NCBI GenBank assembly: GCA_016617855.1 | Contig: JAECUM010001749.1 | Span: forward strand, 1-64,000 | Source of the DNA: Megalonaias nervosa | Lineage: Eukaryota > Mollusca > Bivalvia > Unionida > Unionidae | Reading direction: 5' to 3' | Length of the DNA stretch: 64,000 bases | Part shown: piece by piece, positions 11,865 to 24,300 of the stretch | Numbering within the stretch: position 1 is the first letter of the stretch | How the letters are laid out: every line of letters starts with the position of its first letter | Program-made: the position numbers and the translations under genes | Notes under the pieces: model-generated | Seen by the model: only the letters and a program-made list of their open reading frames with translations | Databases searched by the model: none | Told to the model about the DNA's origin: nothing

Positions 11865-12573
11865 CATTTTAGAATTTAAGCATACATGACTCCAAGTATT
11901 TATTTTACAATTGATAACTGGTTGAATGGATATAATGTTCTTATTTATTACAACTGCCCATTATATCTGATTTTACATTCAACGTTTGTTTCAATTAACA
12001 TATTTGTATTTATTTGTTAAATATTAACACAGCTGATACAACATATTTCAGATGTTATGAACATATATTAAATTTAAAAAGAAGTCAGAGAGAAAGTGAA
12101 GTCTTCCAAGGCAACATTTCAGAAAGAGAATAAAAACTCTGCAACACATATCTTCAAGCAGATTTTGCATTTTAAATACAATATGATCAAATCTAGTATG
12201 TGCCCATAGGGTCAGTTTCATAACACAAATGTACAAAGGTATATGAAATTTAACATGAAACCAAACTGAGCAGAATGTGTGATTAGGTGTGTACTACATT
12301 TACTGAACATTTTTTTTTACTTACTTTGCTATGGAATGCTTCCATAGAAATGACTATGGTAATGTAGTAAATACTTCACTGCAATACAACTATTTCCATT
12401 TTTAAAATATTGTGTATCCTTTAAACATAATAATTCATTGAAAAATCAGTTGAAAATGAAATCTATATGGATACTCACATTGACTGATCTCATTTCCAGC
12501 AAGTTTTCTTGGCAATTCCTTGTCCCTTGCTTCTGGTCACACTTTCATCATTCATGTTCAGTTTCATGGTACA

Positions 12574-12834
12574 CTAGAAAAGTGGACCATGTGATAGGCT
12601 CAAGCTGTTAAATGGGATTTCTATTGCCTCAGTTAATGTCATTCTACTCCTGGGACTAGCCACAGCTCTGAATTCTGTACCTCTGATTCTGCCTCTTGAC
12701 TGCCAATGTCTGTTTGATCTGTCATCAGTCTTGTTATCAGCAAGTGAGATGGTGAATTCATCCCAGTCAAATTTAATTGCTTTTAGACTCCCAGCTAACT
12801 GTCCAGCTCTAAAGCCCTTATTTGAGTTCCCCAT
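12574..12834 (-). CDS. unrecognised open frame, possible exon
   Basis: An 86-codon minus-strand frame with normal-looking composition, including FDWDEFTISLADNK and RGRIRGTEFRAVASPRSRM. A strong donor (GTGAGTATCC) lies about 110 bp further along the minus strand, near 12475, but the frame stops before it. If real, it would be a terminal coding exon or part of a transcript with a downstream untranslated intron. No family is recognised. The stretch is richer in G+C than its surroundings. Confidence 0.25.
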   Translation of the reverse strand: MGNSNKGFRAGQLAGSLKAIKFDWDEFTISLADNKTDDRSNRHWQSRGRIRGTEFRAVASPRSRMTLTEAIEIPFNSLSLSHGPLF

Positions 12835-13097
12835 GTATGAAAGATACTCTCTGGGATTCCTGTACTATATTGGGTTTACTACATTGTAGGTCTATACTGT
12901 GTACCAAATGAGACTCAATGACTGCTGTTGTGATGTGTTTGACAATCACTCCAACAATGAGATCTGAACAGTTTGTAAAAATATTTAGTGTCAGTTTGCA
13001 GAAAATGTAGTATGTGACATAAACAATAATTTCAGGATGAAGAAATAGTAAGAATACTGTATTATTTGTATTCAGTATCTTGCATCATGATTAGCTC

Positions 13098-13098
<1 letters not shown>

Positions 13099-13189
<91 letters not shown>
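13099..13189. repeat. compound (AT)n(GA)n microsatellite
   Basis: AT dinucleotides to about 13145 pass directly into GA dinucleotides to 13189. Confidence 0.95.
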
Positions 13190-13192
<3 letters not shown>

Positions 13193-15351
13193 ATATCACA
13201 GTAACTTCTTACAATTCAGTACTGACTTAGTTTAAGATCAGTGAACAACAGAGTCCTCTCCAAAAATTTAACCCTGTGTTTTGTATGCCTCCTCAAATTA
13301 CAAAATACACTTTGTACATGTTGTTTTATTTGTCATATGTTGGTCATTTCTTGGTCAAAGTATAATACCGGTAATGAAGACGTACTTAAGGCATGATATT
13401 TTTCTGTGAGTGTAAAAGTGTATGATCAATAAATAGTAATAATATATGACTAAATGTACATGTATATTAGAAGTAACATTGATAGAAACTATGGTCATTA
13501 GAATATATATTTTGAAATGAAAACTATGATCAAATTGTCACATGCTTTGTGCAAAACAAAATGCATTCACACTACAAACTGATACTGCTGGGATCATGGG
13601 CAAATGATTTTTCTTTGTAGTTTATCATTATATCATATACCAGTCTTTTATCTTCCAAATATATAAAATAGAGTACCAATTTACTGACTTCATATTCTAT
13701 ATGAATGTAAAATTGATTGAATTATTTGTGTCAGGTTGTTAAATTATATCATTCTTCAACAGGTTTTATTTTGCATACCATTTTCTGAAGTCTCTATATT
13801 TAAAAAAAAAATAAAAATGGAACTGTCATAGCCATAGATGATTGTGTAAAGCTCCTCAGTCTAATATTTTGATAGATGACAAGAACAAATTGTGAAGAAG
13901 GAAACTATTTTATGAGAATTATAGAGACATGATTGGTTCCATTGTTGTTTTTCTTTAGATATATGTTTCATCACTACGATGACTTCCAGATTTGTAAAGT
14001 GCTATTTTTGATGAGCCCTTAAAACGACATAATCTGTATCGTCAATCATTTCACACAAATCAACATTGAACCTGTATAAAAAATTAGCATTGTTTGATAT
14101 CTTATGAAATGTCATGACTCTGTGGTCTTAAACTAAGGAATGTATTTCTCTAAGCTACAAAGTGAAAATTTAAGAAGAACTTAAAGTATTGTGAATTAAA
14201 TCTCCAATAATCCTAAGCATTTTATCACAAGTACAAACACAGAGAATGTTCCCAATTAATTCAAATAATCTTCAATGTGCAATTGTACCAATATTCTTAA
14301 TGCATCACACTTATATAATCCATAATGTCTTTATATGAATTCACAATAATCCAAAAGTCTAAAAAGTCACTAAGCACTTTGTAATTCCAACAAATAATTT
14401 AAATAATTCCTTCCAAATGATGTCTGAACACAACAATAAACTCTGATCATAGATTCCTTAAGACCGATATTAAAAAGAGGACTGAGAACTTTGTTTACAA
14501 AACCTATATATACTATTTCACTTGAGCCAAGATAGAGTAAAGTTTCCCTGGGAAAAACCCAGGTATTAAATTCAAATCAAAGTAAACATCTTTTTTTAAC
14601 TATGAGAAAAGACAGGTAAGCCTAAATTCTGCTCTCAGTCACGGACAAAAAATCAAGCACACAACATATATTAAATATACATAACTGAGGAAACAATCAA
14701 CAACCTACAACTTGAATATATGAAAATTCCATCTTTAATTAATGATTACAAAACACAGTTCTCAGACAGTGAAAGGAATAAAATTCCACAGTGTATGTGG
14801 CATTATAGATACTTTTGTAAGAAAGCAGTATATGGCCATGAAGGTTATTCGTATTTAGTCTATGGCTCTCTAGTTCAGGAAAGAAAATGGTCATTCTCTG
14901 GATTATGTAAAGAGTTGGTAAAAATGGACAAGAAGTGTTTGAAGGTCTGTCAGTGGAATATTGCTCTGATGTTTTCTGCTGATGGAAGTATGATTAATCT
15001 GTAAAGTATCAATCAACCAGAAGACACAAAAATGCTTTGGGATATACCTATTCTTCAGTTCCAAAATATCATATGTTTTGAGTGCAAAAATATGTGTGAA
15101 CATGAAGCAGGAACACATATTGGCATCTAATTGCAAAAATTGCAACATAATGTTGAAACATATGATGATATCTCTCTGATGGTTTATGCCTCTATGAAGA
15201 AAATCCACCATGCCTCCATCATACTTATGTTTCCCAAAAGCTGTCTTATGGATGCAGAAAGTGGATTTCAAAAATGAGCTAAAATTAGCCTAACACGGAG
15301 CATGTGTAATGGGCAGAGCATGTGTATTGGGCTGTACTGGCCCTGGTATTG
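13190..15351. other. mostly non-coding; one unrecognised frame at 14720-15004
   Basis: The plus-strand frame at 14720-15004 (94 codons) starts with ATG and has no recognisable domain. It overlaps a minus-strand frame of 122 codons at 14903-15271. Neither has convincing support, so neither is called as a gene. The rest is AT-rich. Confidence 0.3.
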
Positions 15352-15364
15352 CTGGACAGAAGGA

Positions 15365-15714
15365 TGTGTGTGTGTGTGTGTGTGTGCATGTGTGTGTGTG
15401 TCTGGTTTGGGTTTTAAACATTGCTTTAACAACTTTGCAGTCATATTGCTACAATGTCTGCAGCATGGCAGTTTATTGTGATGTCTAGTGCTGGGGCGTC
15501 ATGCCGCAGACATGTAGCATCATGTCCCACCCAGTCCCATTATCCTGACACCAGGCTGACCCGTCCTAACACTAACCTCTTAATGCTGAGTGCCTAGCAA
15601 GGCAGCTGTTAGTACCATTTTCATAAGTCTTTGGTATGACTTGGCCGGGGTTTGAACCCACGACCTCCTGCATCAGAGGTGGACAATCTAACCACTAGGC
15701 CAATGAAGTGGTCA
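15365..15714 (-). mobile_element. tRNA-derived SINE with perfect 13-bp target duplication
   Basis: On the minus strand the head carries an A-box TGGCCTAGTGGTTAG and a B-box GGTTCAAACCC. A body of about 230 bp follows and the element ends in a (CA)n tract, seen as (TG)n at about 15366-15402 on the plus strand. The insertion is flanked by CTGGACAGAAGGA at 15352-15364 and again at 15715-15727, a perfect duplication. The intact duplication and good boxes suggest a relatively young copy. Confidence 0.9.
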
Positions 15715-16239
15715 CTGGACAGAAGGAAAATTTACGCCAGGATAGTGGTCTTGATAAAGATGTTGCTGGACTCGCAGTACTAATTCAGATTCCATAGGAA
15801 ACCTATGGAAACACTACTGTACAAAAAATTCAATAACTCTAAATATCTCAATACTCATGATCAAATCTATCAGTATAGACACAGCCTTAATTCCAGCTCA
15901 TGTGTAGAGAAAACCAAATGAGACACAGCATATTTTGGATCCACATGACTTTGAAAATTCTGCACTAAATAACTGGGTGCTAATTTTAGTAATGAGTTTT
16001 CTAAAGTCAAATCTTTAGAGGACTGAAATTCCATTAGTAACGGACGGCCTCTTTTTTCTGTTACAAATAGGATAAGCTTCCAAACAATTCTTTTTACAAA
16101 AATCTTGTTTTTATTATCAACCAATCCTGGCCAGACCCTATTTAATCTTCATCCATTTCTAAATTGGTTCACATTCTTCCATTATAATTAGTACCATCAC
16201 TCACTGTACTAATGATATATAAGAATTGGAACTAGTCTA

Positions 16240-17125
16240 GGAATTAATGAACAAAACATATACTTTATAGTATACATGGGTTTGGCTGGCCAGGATTGTT
16301 TGATAAAGTAAACTTTAAGTCAAAGGAATCTTCTGAGTGTTTATCTTAGTTGTAACTGAAAAAAGTAGACAATATTTAACTGTGGAATTTCAATCCTTTT
16401 ATGGACGAGAGTGACTGGAAAACTCCTTTCGGTAATGAGCTCCTGACTCACTGGTGTGGAATTGAAAACACATTTCAAACACATGTAGAGCCATAAAATG
16501 CCTCAAACCTGTATGGTTTTTCTCTACATATAAGCTGGAACTAAGGATGCATTTGTGATGATAAATATAGATATGATCATATACATTCAGAAACTTAAAG
16601 TTATTGAATTATATATATCTTGGTGTTTGCATGGGTTTACTATCTGAGTTGAATTAGTATCTGCAGTCCTATAGAGAACAGCAGCCCTACAGTAATTCCA
16701 CACATGCATAAGCAATTAACTTTATATATATACAAAATTATGGTTCTATTTGTGGATAGCAAACATAATGAATACCATTTGTATACCTCAGAGTGACTTT
16801 CAGTAGGGTATCACACATACTTTCAGATACGGCAATTACTGCCATGAACCAGGCAGGAAATAAGTCTCAGTGAGTGGGTATTTTTGACAGCTAGTTGGAG
16901 TGTTTTGCACACAGGTTAATAGCTATTCAATCAGATATATAGAGTCCATACAATTTACCATTTATAGAGTAATTATAGGAAGCAATGCGATATTTCCCAG
17001 TTGTATTTTCAAACATTATGCTTCAGATCTAAACACTCGGATCTTTTCCACCATGCTTAATGGTGATGACTCCACACAATTCTGTTTTCCAACAAATTCA
17101 ACAAACAACTTACATCAATGAGTAT
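16240..17125 (+). repeat. dispersed repeat, copy A (direct copy at 23400-24300)
   Basis: This stretch matches 23400-24300 in the same orientation, with shared blocks such as GGTTTGGCTGGCCAGGATTG, a CACATGTAGA block, a GGTTTACTAT block and AATCAGATATATA. It lacks the foldback present in copy B. Its left edge has an inverted partner: CAATCCTGGCCAGACCC at about 16122-16139 against GGCTGGCCAGGATTG near 16281-16296. No coding is seen. The family is unknown. Confidence 0.65.
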
Positions 17126-17493
17126 ATTGTTAGTGATTGACACAATAACTTGTGCTTTCCCTGAGATTATCTCCCTTTGCTATGAAGCCAAATCTCTCTT
17201 TCACATGTTCTCAACTTTCCAGACTCCTGTCGCTTGGACGATATATTTAACAAGAGAAATTACTTTTTAATTTCCTTGGAGACCCTCAGACTTCCCTTTT
17301 GGCAGAGAAACTTGGACTGACAAATTTTGCAAGAAAATTACTTAACAACTTGAATTTTGTCTGGGAACAGCCTCCACCTTATTTCACTTAGCCAATGAGG
17401 ATTAGCTTTCTCAAACTGCCAAAATTTTAACACTGCCATCGAATTCAGAACAATTCTTTCTAGTCTATCTTTATTAACAAATATACTGGAATT

Positions 17494-17802
17494 ATTGTTG
17501 TTGTTGTTGTTGTTGTTGTATGGTTTAACACCGTTTTTCAGCACAAGGTAGGCTATACATGGCAGCCAGTATAAATGGTGGAGGAAGAACCTGGGAAAAC
17601 CCCGGAAAGAACCATTGACGCACGAGAAGCTGCTGGCAAGCCTTCTCACATATCCACATTGGCTGAACCTGAGACTTAAACCCACGCAGACAGAGGTGAG
17701 ATGGCAGTGATCCTTAACGGCGAGTTCTTTAGACCACTCAGCCACTTGGGGCAATGATCCTGAAAAGTGAGTGCTTTTGACCGCTCGGCCACTTGGGGGT
17801 AT
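17494..17802 (-). mobile_element. tRNA(Leu/Ser)-like SINE with duplicated head
   Basis: On the minus strand, reading from 17802, GTGGCCGAGCGGTCAAAAG starts a tRNA-like head that breaks off. A second head, GTGGCTGAGTGGTCTAAAG, then starts and runs through a long variable-arm-like stretch to a B-box-like GGGTTTAAGTC. The A-box form and long spacing resemble class II tRNAs (Leu or Ser). The element ends in (CAA)n, seen as (TTG)n at 17494-17519. No clear target duplication is seen. Confidence 0.75.
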
Positions 17803-18059
17803 CACTTTATCACATATTTCAAATGTCTCAAGATTTCCCAAACTTTGTCTCTGGTTTGTCTCTACTTTACTTAACCCTACACTGACTTATCTTTTGGACC
17901 ATTATCCTAGTGGGTCGTAATTAAAATCCACTCATGCTTCCAAACAAGAGAGGTTAACCTTCTCAACCTACCAATTTACAGATAGCCTGGCCCATATGTC
18001 AGTCTTAATCGTTGTGTGTCACACTGACCAAAATAAAATGTACTGTGAAAATTTTTAAC

Positions 18060-20190
18060 AATTTTGCACCATTACAGACATTCTTCTTATAGAAAAAAGG
18101 GAAAAGAAAAGAAGAAAATGAACTGTTGAAGGAAATTGATTATTTGGAAAACGTATTAAAAACAAATTTTAATGTATTGAATTTGGATGTACTTTAAGGA
18201 TTGAAAATTCGGCTTGAAGAAATAAGAAATGAAAAAGTAAAAGGGTTAATTGTTTAATCAAAAAATTAATGGATAGAAGTAGAATAAAAATGACAAAATA
18301 TTCTTGCAGCTTGGAAAAAACATTTTATGAACAAAACAGTAACAAAAGTGAAAAATGAGTCAGTGCAACAAATACTGATCAGTTCAAAATTTTGAATGAG
18401 GTGAGAAAGTTCTATGATACATTATTTACTAAACAAGATAATAATACCAGTCAAATAAAACTAGATGATATACTGGGAAGACTTGAGTTTCCTAAATTTA
18501 CAAACAGTGAATCAAAACAATCATTGAAATAACTCTTTTGGAGCTTCAAAATGCCTAAAGAACATGAGTTGTGGTAAAAAGTCCAGGAAGTGATGGATTC
18601 ATCATTGAATTTAATAAATTCTTCTCGAAGAATTCAAAGAAGTGATTTTATCAGTAACAATGAGGGAGGGAATTATCACATTATTGTCAAAGGAAAATAA
18701 ATGTAGAAAATTTCTGAAAAATTGGAGACCTATTACTTTGTTAAATATTTCCTTGGAAATAGCCTCATCAGTTATAGCTAGCAGAATTTTAAAAAGTATA
18801 TGCCAAAATTGATATGTTAAAGTAAAAAAAAAGGCTTATAAAAGATAAGTATATTGGGGAGGTAGTCAGGTTGATATAAAAATTATGTGCTTTACTGGAC
18901 AGTATAGTATGAATGGTATTATTTTACAGGCTGATCTTGAAAAAGTTACAGGAAGTGCTTTCTTTCTTTAATTTTGGTGATCAAATGAAATATTTTATAT
19001 ATTCTACAGAAATGCAAAACGTGTGATTTAAATTGGATTCGCACAATCGCAGTTTTTTTATATTTTCGACATGGATGTTTTAAAGGGGATCCACTCTCTC
19101 CTTATTTGTTTTTATTAGTAGCAAAAACTTTATGAATTGTGATTCAGAACAATGACATTAAAGGCATATGCATAAATGGATCTGACAATAAACTGGTACA
19201 ATATGCTGATGATACATGGTTCTTGTTAAATGCATCTGAATGGATCTGACAATAAATTGGTACAATATGCTGATGATACATGGTTCTTGTTAAATGCATC
19301 TGAATGGATCTGACAATAAACTGGTACAATATGCTGATGATACATGGTTCTTGTTAAATGCATCTGAAAGGATCTGACAATAAACTGGTACAGTATGCTG
19401 ATGATACATGGTTCTTGTTAAATGCATCAGAGAACTCTTTGCATGCCTTGGTAGAAACATTAGATGCATTTGCATCAATGTCAGGACTAAAAGTGGATAT
19501 CAACAAAAGTTATAAAAATAAGAGCAATTAAGAATACTGAGACACAGATTTTTACAAATTTAGAATTTCATTGGGTTTCAAATTTCTCTCTATTTGGAGT
19601 TGAATTATCCACAAATATAGAAGACATTGTGGAAATACATTTTGAAAACAAATTCAAGATGTACAAAAACTGTTGGGCAAATGGAATAACAAAATATGGA
19701 ATAAGGTATATTTGCTTCATAGTGAAATTACTTTAGATACAAAATTATGGTGGCCCCAGTTTATAACTGACCATAACATACTGACTCCAAATAGTCTTTT
19801 ATTTAATGTTATGTTTTGTAGCTGATTAAAGGTGCTTTTCTGTAATAGTGAGGAAGAAATGGTGAAACCTTTATTTTGCAACTGTGTGGTTGTGTGATAT
19901 TTTTGGGGTCTGGTTTTACACTTTTGTTGAACTGAGATTGGAATAAATGCCAGTCAAATTTTGTACATCTAGTATTATTATTAGCAAAATATATTATATT
20001 TAGATCAAAATTTCAAAACAAAAAAATCTGCAAGAGCTCAACATTGATTTGATATTTCATTTTAAATATGAAACTAATAAGTCTGACCTGGGAAATCCAA
20101 AAGTACAAGAATTATTTACTAAATGGAATCATGTGAAAACATAGTTTATAGGGAAACAGAGTAGTGTCTATGAAAATGGAGTAATATAAT
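18060..20190 (+). pseudogene. L1-like LINE ORF2 remnant
   Basis: Scattered plus-strand frames give the order expected of an L1-type ORF2: a lysine-rich connecting region (18090-18480), SPGSDGF near 18580, NWRPITLLN near 18725, a degraded GDPLSPYLF near 19085, and YADDT, the catalytic loop of reverse transcriptase, near 19202. More than ten stops and frameshifts interrupt it. The segment with YADD is multiplied by a 64-bp tandem repeat. No endonuclease domain is seen upstream, so the copy is 5' truncated. It tails off in unrecognised sequence near 20190. Confidence 0.75.
19175..19430 (+). repeat. 64-bp tandem repeat spanning the YADD motif, four copies
   Basis: Units begin at 19175, 19239, 19303 and 19367, each opening AATGGATCTGACAATAAA (the last one AAAGG) and containing TATGCTGATGATACATGG, which encodes YADDT. 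The copies differ by one or two bases. Because 64 is not a multiple of three, each unit shifts the frame, so the duplication cannot add protein repeats. Confidence 0.95.
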
Positions 20191-21150
20191 CAATGAACGA
20201 AGCACTGACTTTGAGAAAACAACCCTTTTCTCTCACTTTCTCGCATGTGCATGCATGTCTGTGTATTTGTATATGCGTATATATGAATGAATATATATGC
20301 ATATGTGAATATATCTTTTTGTACATGAATATGACTATATACATGCTCTTATATTTAGTTCTGCAGATATTCTAATATTTTCAATATATATTGATATGTT
20401 ATCTCAAAATTATTAATGCAAACTATTTCTTTTTCTATTCTCAAGTTTTTCTCCTCTTTATTACCTTCTTTCCCTTTATATTCTCCATGCTTGTTTATGG
20501 CTGAAATATTTACCAAGATACATCTATTACATGCATGTATTACTTATCTTTATGTCAGTAAAATTTATTTTTTAAAAAAATGTTCAACCACTGATGCACA
20601 AACACAATTATCATACATACTGCCCTAATTGGTTGGGAAGATAACATACAGATCATGTTAACTATACAAGTAAATTATCAACCCTGTTGTTTCCATGGCT
20701 GCGGTTGCTGCACACTGGTCATGTTAATTTCACTGGACCTAATATCGATGTATCAGCATTTTACATTTGCTGTAACTTAAGACAAACCCAGGTTACTTTA
20801 TAGTTCTAATGAGTAATTTTTTTTATCATCTCAATAGCAGATCTTTGATGTGGTGCACTTGAAAATTACACAATTAACATAAAGCTCATACCAGACATAA
20901 AATTCATAACTTCATCAGACCCATTTCAAGTTTACATATGTTCCATTATTTCTGTCTAAAAATTATTCAAATATATATTTCAAAAGTCCTTTAAATATAC
21001 AGCCGTATATTGTTCAGTCAAGCTACAATTAATTTATTTAATTGCCCATTCAGCTAAGCAAAAAAGGTTAACTGGTAAATATTAATTAAATTTCGACTCA
21101 GCAAGCAAATGTGTCACATTCATCTGTACATTTAATTTTTCCCCGTTTCT
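20191..21150. other. non-coding, no gene seen
   Basis: AT-rich, with loose (ATGAATAT)-like repetition near 20280-20340. Short frames here are low-complexity. Confidence 0.4.
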
Positions 21151-21151
21151 C

Positions 21152-21270
21152 TGATCTGATTATATGAAGATTAGATCTGATGATTATATCAAGATTAGAT
21201 CTGATGATTATATGAAGATTAGATCTGATGATTATATCAAGATTAGATCTGATGATTATATGAAGATTAG
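21152..21270. repeat. 24-bp minisatellite, about five copies
   Basis: The unit GATCTGATGATTATATGAAG plus ATTA repeats. Successive copies alternate ATATGAAG and ATATCAAG, so the higher-order period is 48 bp. The first copy lacks three bases. Confidence 0.9.
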
Positions 21271-22047
21271 GTCAGCATACTGCATATAGATATATCTGAT
21301 TCCATGGTCATATGAAAATACACTTTGATATCATCTTGTCTCTGATATTGTCACACACAAAGTTACAAAACATAACAAGAGATCCTCAGATGAACAAAAT
21401 GAATTTAAAATTGCTGAAATCATCCAAGAACTTTGCATTTAACTTTGGTAATTTAGCCATAGCTGGATACAAATGGCACTCAACACTGCATCAAAGCCAT
21501 CAGGACTAGATTACATTGATGGGTAATTAACCATACTCTCCCAAGTGGATTACACTGTGAAACTTTAATTAGAAACCATATATTATCAAGGTGACCCTTG
21601 TTTGATGCTAGTCAAACTATTAGCATTGGTACATGAACCAAACATTGGCATGAACATGATACTTGAATTTATTTTAACTGCAAAACTGTAGATTGTACTA
21701 AGTGCCCATATAAGTACATATTATCTCATTAGTTTTATCAATTTCTTTTGTTCAAAGTACTTTCTTTTGAGCTTCTTCAGAAACGGGTATTGATTGATGA
21801 GCCACTTGAGGCTAGTTGTTAGAATAAGCTGAATTTGACTGAAAATTTGCATGGAAAGACTTTTTAAAACAAAGAGTACTAGGCTATACATTTGTGTAAT
21901 AAGCTGTTTTAAGTTGGAGGTATTAGAATACTGAAGGTGGTGTGATGCTGATTTGCATCTCACACACATGTTCATGCATAATGGCAACCAGAGGAAATGA
22001 TTGCTATGTCCTACCTGTCATATCATACATTATAACATTATTTGCAC

Positions 22048-22049
<2 letters not shown>
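21271..22049. other. non-coding, no gene seen
   Basis: No coding frame or recognisable repeat; short frames at 21312-21509 and 21721-21987 have no supporting features. Confidence 0.35.
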
Positions 22050-22120
<71 letters not shown>

Positions 22121-22121
22121 G
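22050..22121. repeat. compound (CT)n(AT)n microsatellite
   Basis: About 50 bp of CT followed by about 20 bp of AT. Confidence 0.95.
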
Positions 22122-22439
22122 TATATAACCAGCTAATAGTTATAATAGTTTACACACAAATGTATTGAAACAACAACAGGTAAATCAAGTTGATTTTTTT
22201 AAAGTTATGTTTTTGACAGGTAGGTTGAATGAAATTATGAAATCGTTTAACTTCTATATTTAGCTAGCCTTGGCAAGTGAAAGATTTAAAAGACTCACTG
22301 TGTTGATGGAATTCAACACTAATGAAGATGGAGATGATATAAAATTTTGTCCATTAATTTATGTGTTCATTCATGTATACATATGCCTGTTTGTGTTTTT
22401 GATTTTTCATTAATTTGTTATGCCCTCAACATTTGTGAA

Positions 22440-23065
22440 CCAGTTTCATCCACTCTCATGAAAACTGCAATATGGATGCTTAAGTGACTTTGTTTTCTTT
22501 AGCTGTGAAGTCATTACACTTCTGCTATACTGAACCGTATATCCTCTTCACTCATGAAAATTGGTATGTGAGTAGCAAATATAGTAGTATTGGTAGGTGG
22601 ATATATCTCAGTGCAAATAGTTCAGCCTCACCAAGAGTGAGTCAGTGCCACCCAATATTAATGCTTGAGAAATCAGGATTTTCAGCTAACTGTTCATTAT
22701 ACCCTCAACATCTCCAACCCTACTGCATGGCCCTACACTAACAACTGTATATCAGGAAGAAAATTCTACCATGCGAAACCAGTTTGCATTCTTTTGTAAT
22801 GGTTGTGTTTTCGTTATTTGTTCATTACACTCCCAATATATTTGACTCTATTTTAGCATCTGCATATATCTTAGGGTGAGTAACTCAACTACACCAAAAG
22901 TATAACATCGAGCCTCTTGTGTGAGTGTTCTATGCAATTTGAACTCTCCATTTGTTATGCACTAAATATCTTGGTTCTATTTCACTTGAATAAATGAAAA
23001 TTAGTACATGGATATATTTCTAAGTGAGTAAATCAGTTGTACCAAAAAATAGTTCACTATGCCTT
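22440..23065. repeat. possible degenerate tandem repeat (about 200 bp period)
   Basis: Similar blocks of the form GAAAATTRGTAYRTG, then GGATATATYTCWRWGTGAGTA, recur near 22557, 22855 and 22993. Divergence is high. Confidence 0.35.
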
Positions 23066-23079
23066 AATTTACATGCTTG

Positions 23080-23081
<2 letters not shown>

Positions 23082-23120
<39 letters not shown>
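23082..23120. repeat. (AT)n microsatellite
   Basis: About 38 bp of AT dinucleotides. Confidence 0.95.
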
Positions 23121-23124
<4 letters not shown>

Positions 23125-23399
23125 CAACTGAGTAATACAATTTTATTTTGACTCTACACTGATGAGACTATTATATTGCTGCATCTTAATTTATACAATG
23201 TAGTATACAGAGGTTATACATGTATTTCCTTCTTTCCTCTAACACAATGTCAATTCACATTTCCAAAACCATGACAGTCACATATATTATTGTTTTAAAA
23301 ATCAGCATTTTTTCTCACGTAACACAGAGTGGTGCATATTCCAATTTAAAGAAGGTGTTTACTTGTAAACATAAATCCCTTTGCAATCAGGAGCACATT

Positions 23400-24300
23400 A
23401 TAGGAGTCAGTACTAATGGTATGGAAAAAAGGGAACCACTCTAGTAATGGGTGAACATAGAATAAAGTATATATGGGTTTGCCTTGCCAGGATTGGTTGA
23501 TAATGAAAGTTAGATTTTAGTAAAAGAATCTTTTGAGAGCTTATTTTAGACGTAAACGTAAAAATATTGAGATTATTTTACTGATGGGATTTCAGTCCTT
23601 TAACAGACATGAGTTTCAAAGACCCCTTACTGAAATGAGTACCTGACTCTGGCAGGGATTTGAAAGCACATGTTTTAAACACATGTAGATACAGATAATG
23701 GTATGGCTCATAATTTTCTCTGCACAGAAGCTGTCATCCAGGATGCATCTATACTCAGAATATTAAAGTTACTGAATTTTAGTATCACGGTGTTTGCATA
23801 GGTTTACTATGGGAACTGAATTAGTACAGCAAGTCATATAGTGTCATAGCAATACAATGATTACACAAATGCATGTACAATTAACTTTATTATGAACACA
23901 AACATATCGTTCAATTTGTGGATAAAAAGCAAAATTAATACCTTTTGCAATCCTCAGGGTGACTTTTAGTGCCCCCCCCCCTTTTTTTGCAACAGTTTTC
24001 ATATCAAAATATGTGTTTAGTAACACATATTTTGATATGACAACTGTTGCAAAGAAGGGGGCGGGGCACTGTGTGTGGAGTGTGAAGATTTGACCATGCT
24101 ATGTGGGGTGTTTTGCACATTGGTTAATATCCATTCAATCAGATATATACAGTTTTTACTGTTTACCATCTATAGAGTAATTATGATCATAATTAGTTTT
24201 TTACCATGATGTGTTTTGAACCTTTATGCTTCAGATATGATCACTTATGTCTGTACCACCATGCTTAATGGTGATGATGCTTCATGACTTTGTGTCCCAT
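23400..24300 (+). repeat. dispersed repeat, copy B (direct copy of 16240-17125)
   Basis: Matches copy A in order and orientation over about 850 bp with many differences. It differs by an inserted 100-bp foldback at 23968-24071. Confidence 0.65.
23968..24071. mobile_element. foldback (MITE-like) insertion with C/G-tract ends
   Basis: Two arms of about 50 bp are near-perfect inverted complements around a centre at about 24020 (GTGTTTAGTAACAC). The left arm begins AGTGCCCCCCC and runs into a T-tract and GCAACAG; the right arm mirrors this, ending CTGTTGCAAAGAAGGGGGC and GGGGCACT. Copy A of the host repeat lacks the segment, so it is an insertion. It has no coding capacity. Confidence 0.85.

Noticed and set aside
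14903..15271. 122-codon minus-strand frame
   Set aside because: It overlaps an equally unsupported plus-strand frame and has no domain or splice support.
15620..15714. possible tRNA gene
   Set aside because: A and B boxes belong to a SINE head with a 13-bp target duplication and a long body. No intact cloverleaf.
17338..17841. 167-codon minus-strand open frame
   Set aside because: It runs across a tRNA-derived SINE and its (CAA)n tail, giving an Asn run. It is not a host gene.
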